From Planctomycetota bacterium (GTDB taxonomy: Bacteria > Planctomycetota > Phycisphaerae > Phycisphaerales > SM1A02), in contig QWPU01000117.1 of assembly GCA_003671065.1 (NCBI GenBank), forward strand, positions 1 through 8,575: DNA of 8,575 nt, in the 5' to 3' direction. The notes below the pieces were generated by a model. The model saw only the letters and a list, made by a program, of their open reading frames with translations, was not told the origin of the DNA and did no database searches. The stretch's first letter is position 1, and every line of letters begins with the position of its first letter. The position numbers and the translations under genes were made by a program. Below are positions 1-5,869 of this stretch, one piece after another.

Positions 1-259
1 TCTCGTAGATCGCGGTGAGCCGAACGATTCGCTTGCCGAGTAGATCTTCCATCTTCTCGATGTACTCGTAGGTCTCGGGCAGTTCGCACTCCGTGTCGCA
101 AAACACGTATTCCACAGGCAATTCTGGATAGCGCTGTTTCATGTAGACGGCGAGCGCTGCGGAATCCTTGCCGCCTGAGACAGCGACGATGTGACGTGTT
201 TTCCCGTCACCAATCGTGGCGAGCGCGTCTTTCATCATGATTGCTGCGGTGTCGGTCAT
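1..259 (-). CDS. sspD: SspD-like PAPS-reductase-family ATP pyrophosphatase (partial, C-terminus off the left edge)
   Basis: The visible 86 N-terminal residues belong to the PAPS reductase / ATP pyrophosphatase family (relatives: DndC, SspD, CysH). The PP-loop SGGKDS is at residues 28-33 after a hydrophobic strand (HIVAV), and a DTECELPET stretch at 55-63 corresponds to the conserved acidic strand-end of the family. Known role of the family in phosphorothioation: ATP-dependent activation or sulfur transfer using sulfur supplied by the cysteine desulfurase. The start is ATG at 259-257, which overlaps the TGA of the upstream ATPase gene as ATGA, so translation is probably coupled; there is only a weak AGGAA just before the ATG. 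In-frame ATGs at codons 8 and 9 are alternative starts. The name sspD rather than dndC rests on the neighbouring DUF4007 and ATPase genes. Iron-sulfur cysteines and the C-terminal half cannot be assessed because the gene is cut by the window. Confidence 0.88.
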   Translation of the reverse strand, partial: MTDTAAIMMKDALATIGDGKTRHIVAVSGGKDSAALAVYMKQRYPELPVEYVFCDTECELPETYEYIEKMEDLLGKRIVRLTAIYE

Positions 260-3200
260 TTCCTAGGTGCATTTCCAAGTTCGCGGACTGTCTCGTTTGC
301 GAGGCGTACTGCTTCAGCTTTCCCGATGACTGTGGTCAGCATACCAAGAACCGCGCGAAGCCTCCCCTGCCCGAGCCTCGCCATCGCGATGCACTCTTCG
401 GGTTCGAGCGACGCTTCGACGGCGGCGTCGATTGCTGCTGCTTCGATGCGTCGAACTGTGTCATCGAAAGTCCTCGCGAAGATCGCGGGTGTGACGTCCT
501 CCCATCTTGAAGGGCGCACATCGGTGACGAGCGAGCAGAGCGAGTGGAGCAACTGATCGTCCCCCTCGTATCGAATCGCCATGCGTTCAAGCAGCGCGCT
601 TGGCCGTGGGTCATCGCGGTTGGCTTTGAGCTTTTCCCGGATGGATTTTGGGATCGCCGCGAACCAGATGTCGCAGACTCCGCGAAGCCCTCGATCCGCA
701 ATATCCGAGACGCCTAAAGATCGCCTGATGGCTTCAGACGCAGCTGCTTCAAAGCGCAATGGAACTTCTTCGAGTTCCGACTTGGCTCGACTGAGCGCTG
801 CGGGCGCGCGATCGAGGTTGTCTGAGCATCCAACGGCGCGCGGCATCGCCGTGAGCAGGAGGACGAGTGCGTCGCTTGGCAGATTGATCGCGTCTCGCAA
901 TTTCTTCGTCGATGGTGCAATTCGGTATGTCTTGAGTGAGGCCGGCGCGAGTTGTCTCTTCCATGCTTCGACGGATTCGAACGCGAGGCGTACAAGGTCG
1001 CCGTCAGTTGGTGATGTGCCTTCTGTTCCAGAGAACAGCGTGTGCACTTGACGGAGATACTCGCATTCGGTCGCGCCGAGATCGAGCACCGTGAAGCGAA
1101 ACTCGTCGGGGTTCTTGCAGAGGTCCTCAACGACCGATGGCAAGATGTCGCTGACGTACTCGCCTCGACGGCTGAGGGTGATCGGCGCGGGAAACGCTTT
1201 GAGCGCGGCTGCGAAGAGAATTGGAATCAGACCGCTGCGAACGCCGTATGGCGCTGCTCGCAGTTCCGCAAAGAATTGCCGAAGCGACTTGGATTCCACC
1301 GACGGTGTGGAAACGAATTTCTTGCACGCACCCCAAACTTCTCGCAAGCCGCGATCCTTGAGCTCTTTGACGTCAGCGAATCGCCACGTGCAGCCCTCGT
1401 CGTTCGCTTGAGAGCGGTAGAGCCCGGTGTTTAGGAGCACACAACGGAAGAGCGAGTGATCTGCTGATCGGCCCAGAATCCCGAGTTCCGCAAGTCCTGT
1501 GCGCTCGAGGATTGCGAGGACGAGCTTCTTTCGCGCGTTCACCATCACTGCGGAGGGTTTCTCGCGCACGATCAATTCATTCGCGACGCGCGGCGAGAGT
1601 TCGTAGAGCGTCTCCATCTGTGTCGACATGAGTTCTCGAAGTCCGGCAACTCCGTGCAACTTTACTATCTTGCCTTTCGCGAACCAATCCGTCGATCGAC
1701 CATCTGGCTTCACTACGGTGTCCATCACGCGTTGGATGTGCGATCGCGAGTCTTCGAGCATCTGCTGCAACTCGCTGGAAATCAGCGGATCGGAACCAAT
1801 CAAATCCTTGTCGCATTGCAGTGCGTGAATTGCTTCGATCTCCTTCAATGAGGGCGTGAGTCGCAGGGGCTTCACCGAAAGCGCGACGATCAGATTCGAC
1901 TGTTGCTCTGTCAGGCTACATGCGAGGGCTTTTCCCGCGATGCGTTCTTGATCCGACTCTGCGAGGAGATACACCACTCGTCCATCAGCGAACAGTGCAA
2001 TCTCATCAGCGGCTTCTCCGTTGCCGCTTGGGGACTCCGTTAATCGACGATATTCAGACCTGTAGAAACGAGCAGTCTTGTACTGATCGTTGTAGCGCAC
2101 AGGCTTCCAGAATGGAGGCGGTAGTTCTGCGTTGAGCGCCGCGACGATGTCGAGCGCTTCGATGCGCCGTTTCATCTCTGCTTCGAGTCGACCCCGAAGA
2201 TCGGCGTCAGTTCCGTGCCATACGGACAACTCATCGGAGTGCTTGCGGTGGAGCAGGATCTTGCGCTGCAGCAACTCAGTTACTGTGGCGCGCGCCTGTT
2301 CGTCATCACAGTACGCAGAGAGTGCAAACTCGACAAGTGCTCTGCTTGCGCGGGATCGTGCGCCAGAGAGACCGAGGCCAAGCAAACACGCTGACTTCAC
2401 TGCATACGCGCCGTACTCGATGTCTGCACACTTTGCGATCGCGCTCTCAGCTTCGAGATACTGCCGATAGCTCCCTCCAATGGCGGTGTCGCCGCGCATC
2501 ACTGGAGCGAAGTAGTCGTAGATCTCTGCGAGGCCGATCGGACGATTTGCATTGATCGAGCCGAGGAAAGTGAACAACGTGCGTTCATTCTGTGCCACAC
2601 GCGCCGAGACTCGGGGGAGGAGCCAGAGAGCGGTCGGATGCATCGGTGCTGCGCTCTCGCAGATGTCCTTGAGGGCCGTTGTCGAAACGCCGCTGAACAA
2701 ATCAAGCTCCTTCGCCGCCTTGCTGATCTTGAGAAAGCTCTTGCCTACGACGGGCGACGACCCGCGCTTGGCATCCATCGCTTCTCCGAGAAGGCGGTAC
2801 GTCTCGACACTGTCGTCAATGAACTCGATCGTCTCGAAGCGTCCGGCGATTTTCGCCCACTCGTTTCGCACGCCCTGCGGAGCGCTTCCTGCGTACTGCA
2901 CCATCGGTTGATGCATGAGCAGTCCGATCGTGAACTTCATCGGCTTCTGTCGCGCCGCAAACTCCGCGAGAGTCTGTAAATCGTTCAACTCACTCGCGCG
3001 ACCAGAGGCGACGAGAGACTCAAGGTGGCGACCGAACTCATCCCAGACGAACAAAATTTTGTCAGGTGCGCCATCGCTCCCCGCGAGCTTCGTGACGGCC
3101 GCAAAGAAGTCTTCTATCGATCGCCACGTCTCGCTTTCAATCGCCTTTACGGCCTTGGCTCTCTTCGTTCTCCTCAGCGATCCAATCAGTGCTGCGCGAA

Positions 3201-3651
3201 TTGATTCTGGAAGATTGTCGGTCGGACCGCTCAGTGTGATGGCGAGCCCGCTGCGCTCCGACTTCCGCCTCGATACTAGTTTTGCGGATAGCTCTGGGGA
3301 AACCTGCGTGACTCTGTTTCCAACACCTCTTAGCGTCTCGCTCCCCGTGCCACAATTCTCGATGACCTGGGCTGCGTATGTACTCGCGAGCGACTTTCCA
3401 GACCCGTAGGGTGCGACAACGACGAACGATGCCTCGCCGTGGAAACCCAGTAACGCGCGCAGAAGAACCACGCACTTGCTTGTTGGACGAAAGTGTGCGA
3501 CGCGCGCGGGCTCGGCGACGTCGAAGACGACGTTGATGGATCGAAGGAGGCACTCGGCTGAGAGTTGCTCTGACACTGGCTTGAACGTACGGACGCGCTT
3601 GCGAGTCGGCGCGTTCCCCTTAGATTTCGAGGGCGTTGGTTTAGGCGACAT
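256..3651 (-). CDS. sspC: SspC-like large P-loop ATPase of the phosphorothioation operon
   Basis: This is a complete 1131-residue protein. The first 25 residues are rich in Lys/Arg and probably flexible. A P-loop follows at residues 80-87 (APYGSGKS; Ala stands where the first Gly of Walker A usually is) and a Walker B strand at 199-205 ending in Asp204-Glu205. Further on, HPT...LLPR (338-347) and QNERTLFTFL (354-363) then IYDYF (377-381), and a segment around NELIVR...ARKKLV (691-711), resemble blocks I associate with large defence ATPases such as the BrxC/PglY group; this is recollection, not an alignment. The C-terminal third has no domain I recognise. In characterised Ssp systems SspC is the ATPase needed for DNA modification, and position between the DUF4007 and PAPS-reductase genes supports that role. 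A strong Shine-Dalgarno (GGGAGGA) lies 6 nt before the ATG. The gene overlaps sspB by 11 nt and sspD by 4 nt. Exact biochemical step is not deducible here. Confidence 0.85.
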   Translation of the reverse strand: MSPKPTPSKSKGNAPTRKRVRTFKPVSEQLSAECLLRSINVVFDVAEPARVAHFRPTSKCVVLLRALLGFHGEASFVVVAPYGSGKSLASTYAAQVIENCGTGSETLRGVGNRVTQVSPELSAKLVSRRKSERSGLAITLSGPTDNLPESIRAALIGSLRRTKRAKAVKAIESETWRSIEDFFAAVTKLAGSDGAPDKILFVWDEFGRHLESLVASGRASELNDLQTLAEFAARQKPMKFTIGLLMHQPMVQYAGSAPQGVRNEWAKIAGRFETIEFIDDSVETYRLLGEAMDAKRGSSPVVGKSFLKISKAAKELDLFSGVSTTALKDICESAAPMHPTALWLLPRVSARVAQNERTLFTFLGSINANRPIGLAEIYDYFAPVMRGDTAIGGSYRQYLEAESAIAKCADIEYGAYAVKSACLLGLGLSGARSRASRALVEFALSAYCDDEQARATVTELLQRKILLHRKHSDELSVWHGTDADLRGRLEAEMKRRIEALDIVAALNAELPPPFWKPVRYNDQYKTARFYRSEYRRLTESPSGNGEAADEIALFADGRVVYLLAESDQERIAGKALACSLTEQQSNLIVALSVKPLRLTPSLKEIEAIHALQCDKDLIGSDPLISSELQQMLEDSRSHIQRVMDTVVKPDGRSTDWFAKGKIVKLHGVAGLRELMSTQMETLYELSPRVANELIVREKPSAVMVNARKKLVLAILERTGLAELGILGRSADHSLFRCVLLNTGLYRSQANDEGCTWRFADVKELKDRGLREVWGACKKFVSTPSVESKSLRQFFAELRAAPYGVRSGLIPILFAAALKAFPAPITLSRRGEYVSDILPSVVEDLCKNPDEFRFTVLDLGATECEYLRQVHTLFSGTEGTSPTDGDLVRLAFESVEAWKRQLAPASLKTYRIAPSTKKLRDAINLPSDALVLLLTAMPRAVGCSDNLDRAPAALSRAKSELEEVPLRFEAAASEAIRRSLGVSDIADRGLRGVCDIWFAAIPKSIREKLKANRDDPRPSALLERMAIRYEGDDQLLHSLCSLVTDVRPSRWEDVTPAIFARTFDDTVRRIEAAAIDAAVEASLEPEECIAMARLGQGRLRAVLGMLTTVIGKAEAVRLANETVRELGNAPRK

Positions 3652-4531
3652 GCGATTCCTCCCTGCTCTCTGCGAGAGCAGAGGCGAGAATTGCTTCGAG
3701 CGAGGCTTGAGACAACTTCACCTCGCGCTGCCCCGCGAGTCCGTCGATTTTTACAAACGGCTTCTTCGACCTCGCTGACGCAGCTTCAATCGTCTCGAAC
3801 AATGTCTCCGCGGACAAACAAAGCGTGTGCGCAGGACCGCACTCAAGGCGTGCGAGACTATCTAGCAGAATCGAGCGCTGCGACTCCGACCCAGTTCTCT
3901 CGAATCCTCTAAGGATCGCATAGGCCAGTACCGCGTGCGAAACATTTTTCGCCTCTCGGTGCACTCGATATTGACCTGACTCTCTGTGGTGATCCAGCAA
4001 TCCGAGTTCGATCAACGGAGAGTGGCGCGAATCTTCGGGGTCCTCGCGGAGTGCAGGGATTGCACGCGAATAGCACGCGAGCATGCAGCCAACATCGCGC
4101 AGGAGCGTTTCGTCTTTCGGAATTCGATTCTTCACGAACGAGAGATGTCGACGCAGCGCTTCAACCGCTGTCGGCTTTTCGAAGCGATCGGCGGTGAAGT
4201 TGTTGAAGAACCACCACCATGAATACGCATGTTCTTTGTTCGTTGCGAGCTCGATGTGCATGAGCCACCAGGTCGTCGAAGAGAGAAAGTACCGATCGTT
4301 CTCCCACACTCCCTTGCCCAACGCGGTCAGCCTGAGTTCAAACACGTGGGCTTCAGCGAGACCGCAAGCGACGAGCCAGTGACGAATCGACTTCGCCATG
4401 TTTCGCCCGACGCCCAATTGGTCGGCAACATGCTCGTCTTCGAACGCTCGTGGATCCGATTCGATGAGCGCGAGGCCCTTGTGTAACCAGCCTTCGCGAA
4501 GTGGAAATGTTTCATGGCCACCAAACTGCAT
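3641..4531 (-). CDS. sspB: DUF4007 protein, SspB-like phosphorothioation component
   Basis: This complete 296-residue protein is of the usual DUF4007 length. The diagnostic opening FGGHETFPLREGWL is at residues 3-16. A helix-turn-helix-like segment follows (VADQLGV...SIRHWL, about 35-53). A tryptophan-rich part spans about 86-112 (TTWW and SWWWFFNNF), and a conserved block EDSRHSPLIELGLL is at 166-179. Established knowledge, from memory: the DUF4007 protein of Ssp clusters is SspB, reported to nick DNA, which fits single-stranded phosphorothioation. The visible winged-helix-like N-terminus suggests DNA binding; I see no classical nuclease motif. A GGAGG Shine-Dalgarno sits 4 nt before the ATG, inside the 11-bp gap after the cysteine desulfurase gene. 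Its last codons overlap the start of the ATPase gene and carry that gene's ribosome binding site. Identification as DUF4007 is firm; the name sspB depends on the context. Confidence 0.87.
   Translation of the reverse strand: MQFGGHETFPLREGWLHKGLALIESDPRAFEDEHVADQLGVGRNMAKSIRHWLVACGLAEAHVFELRLTALGKGVWENDRYFLSSTTWWLMHIELATNKEHAYSWWWFFNNFTADRFEKPTAVEALRRHLSFVKNRIPKDETLLRDVGCMLACYSRAIPALREDPEDSRHSPLIELGLLDHHRESGQYRVHREAKNVSHAVLAYAILRGFERTGSESQRSILLDSLARLECGPAHTLCLSAETLFETIEAASARSKKPFVKIDGLAGQREVKLSQASLEAILASALAESREESHVA
3657..3663 (-). promoter_or_regulatory. Ribosome binding site of sspC inside sspB
   Basis: On the minus strand GGGAGGA lies 6 nt before the ATG at 3651 and within the last codons of the DUF4007 gene. 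It is the strongest Shine-Dalgarno seen in the window. It fixes the sspC start despite the 11-nt overlap with sspB. Confidence 0.8.
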
Positions 4532-4535
4532 AGTG

Positions 4536-4540
4536 CCTCC
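4536..4540 (-). promoter_or_regulatory. Ribosome binding site of sspB
   Basis: On the minus strand GGAGG lies 4 nt before the ATG at 4531. It sits in the 11-bp gap directly after the sspA stop codon and supports the chosen DUF4007 start. Confidence 0.75.
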
Positions 4541-4542
4541 GT

Positions 4543-5709
4543 TCAGGCGACCGCGACTCCATCGCGGCGGCTCATTGATTCAATTTCTGACTTCACCATG
4601 GCGCACGCCAATTGAACGTCGCTCAGCGTTGTGCTTGCTCCAAAACTAAATCTCATTGTCGAATATGCATCCGATTCAGAGAGACCAATCGCTCGGAGCA
4701 CGTGTGATGGTTCTGGTCTTGCGCTGTGACACGCAGAACCCTGCGAGACATAGAGTCCGCGCTGATCGAGCCGAGCGAGCAGCACCGCGCAATCGACGCC
4801 GCGAAATGTTGCGGAGACGGTATTCGCGACGCGCTCGACGAACTGTGCGTTGACACGCGCGCCGAACGGCAGATTTGATTCGAACCACTGACGCAGCGCG
4901 GTCCATCGCGAGATAAGCGCGGGCATTTCTGCGAATCGCTCTGCGGCGGCAGCGCCGAAACCGACAATGCCGATGACGTTTTCCGTTCCAGCGCGACGCG
5001 AATTCTCCTGCTCGCCTCCAACCTGTAACGCCGGAAGAGTTCGTCGATCCCGCACATACAACGCTCCGACACCCATCGGCGCGCCGATCTTGTGACCAGA
5101 GAATGAAACGAAATCGGCGCCGAGCGAATCGATCTCCATCGTCAACTTTCCGAGTGCCTGCGATGCATCGACATGGAGCAGTACGCCGTGCTTCGCGCAA
5201 ATCTGAGCGACGATTTCGATCGGCTGGATGACGCCAATCTCGTTGTTCACCCATTGCAGGTTCACGAGAGCGTTGCCTTCAGACGCGAGGTCTTCGAGCG
5301 AGCAGAGATCAATGAGTCCGTTCGAATCGACCGCTATTGTCGAGACGCTTCGACCAGCGATTGACTCGCGCTCAGCTGCGCCCGCGACGGCTGCATGTTC
5401 GATGACTGATGTCACAATCGATGGGCTCGGAGCATTCGGTCGCCGCGCGTGCCGAATCACGTGATTGCAACTCTCAGTCGCCCCGCTCGTGAACAGCAAT
5501 CGATCTGCATCACAACCTGCGAGGAGTGCGACAGAATCACGCGCGTTCGAGAGTTCCGTTCGCGCGCGCCGACCCAAAAGATGTGGGCTCGACGGATTCC
5601 CGAGTCGTGCTGCGAGTGCCGCTTGAAGTGCGCGACAAACAGCCTCCGAGGGCGGGCTTGTGGCGTTGTGGTCGAGGTAGAGGAAAGGTTCGAGAGGCAT
5701 CCCTGACAT
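4543..5709 (-). CDS. sspA: Cysteine desulfurase, SspA/DndA/NifS-type
   Basis: This complete 388-residue protein is a pyridoxal-phosphate enzyme of the NifS/IscS class-V aminotransferase family, converting L-cysteine to L-alanine with a persulfide on the enzyme. Visible landmarks in order: YLDHNAT (11-17), GNPSSPH (37-43), TSGATES (74-80), the His of EHAAV (His105, stacks on PLP), NNEIG (155-159), HVDASQ (179-184, Asp181 contacts the PLP nitrogen), SGHKIGAPMG (204-213, Schiff-base Lys207), RAGTENV (239-245) and GSACHS (324-329) with the catalytic Cys327. All key residues are present, so the enzyme should be active. As first gene of the operon it would supply sulfur to the PAPS-reductase-like protein. 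The start at 5709 lacks a strong Shine-Dalgarno; ATG codon 4 (5700) is an alternative. A housekeeping IscS role is less likely because there is no iscU or other iron-sulfur gene beside it and the partners are DNA phosphorothioation genes. Confidence 0.93.
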   Translation of the reverse strand: MSGMPLEPFLYLDHNATSPPSEAVCRALQAALAARLGNPSSPHLLGRRARTELSNARDSVALLAGCDADRLLFTSGATESCNHVIRHARRPNAPSPSIVTSVIEHAAVAGAAERESIAGRSVSTIAVDSNGLIDLCSLEDLASEGNALVNLQWVNNEIGVIQPIEIVAQICAKHGVLLHVDASQALGKLTMEIDSLGADFVSFSGHKIGAPMGVGALYVRDRRTLPALQVGGEQENSRRAGTENVIGIVGFGAAAAERFAEMPALISRWTALRQWFESNLPFGARVNAQFVERVANTVSATFRGVDCAVLLARLDQRGLYVSQGSACHSARPEPSHVLRAIGLSESDAYSTMRFSFGASTTLSDVQLACAMVKSEIESMSRRDGVAVA

Positions 5710-5730
5710 GGCTTTCTACTGATCAATTCC

Positions 5731-5836
5731 TGGTGGGTAGGCGTGGATGCAGTACAAGATATTGTGGTTCGAGAGAAACCACCAGCGCAATTCGTCGTTA
5801 TACACCCGAAATTGGCACGGCGGTGAGAACCCACCA
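5731..5836. repeat. Spaced inverted repeat TGGTGGGT / ACCCACCA upstream of sspA
   Basis: TGGTGGGT at 5731-5738 is the exact reverse complement of ACCCACCA at 5829-5836, with 90 bp between them. A related AACCACCA lies at 5777-5784. The repeated GGTGG/CCACC words suggest possible multiple binding sites for a regulator. Chance occurrence is not excluded. Confidence 0.3.
5764..5782. repeat. Short hairpin, 6-bp arms with 7-nt loop, upstream of sspA
   Basis: GTGGTT (5764-5769) and AACCAC (5777-5782) are perfect inverted arms around the loop CGAGAGA, about 55 bp upstream of the sspA start codon. The arms do not extend further. No T-tract follows on the minus strand, so this is a better candidate for an operator or leader structure than for an intrinsic terminator. 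A stem of this size can arise by chance. Confidence 0.35.
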
Positions 5837-5869
5837 AAATTCTTCAAATTTCCTAACAAATCCCGAACA

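Larger units (their letters stand above)
5710..5869 (-). promoter_or_regulatory. Intergenic region upstream of sspA, probable operon control region
   Basis: This 160-bp gap separates the helicase stop from the sspA start and is the only sizeable gap before the four-gene operon, so a promoter for sspABCD is expected here. A TATAAC hexamer on the minus strand (5802-5797) resembles a -10 box, but no convincing -35 box lies 16-18 bp upstream of it. The helicase-proximal part (about 5836-5860) is A+T-rich. An 8-bp inverted repeat and a 6-bp hairpin lie inside. No T-run follows either stem on the transcribed strand, so I see no canonical terminator for the helicase gene and read-through into sspA is possible. 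The region holds 9 CCA triplets counting both strands. Confidence 0.45.

Noticed and set aside
581..1051. 156-codon plus-strand open frame
   Set aside because: It is a Ser/Arg-rich antisense shadow of the C-terminal part of the ATPase gene.
2915..3409. 164-codon plus-strand open frame
   Set aside because: It is opposite the P-loop region of the sspC ATPase and is a shadow of its codon pattern.
256..3651. BREX system because of BrxC-like motifs in the ATPase
   Set aside because: No PglX methylase, PglZ phosphatase or Lon-like gene is present in the window; the neighbours are sulfur-modification genes.
4676..5254. 192-codon minus-strand open frame inside sspA
   Set aside because: It is an Arg-rich off-frame reading of the cysteine desulfurase, which has all catalytic motifs in its own frame.
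1..5709. Dnd (dndABCDE) double-stranded phosphorothioation system
   Set aside because: No DndB, DndD or DndE-like gene is present, and the DUF4007 protein is characteristic of the Ssp type.
5764..5782. Intrinsic terminator of the nuclease-helicase gene
   Set aside because: The stem is only 6 bp and is not followed by a T-run on the transcribed strand.
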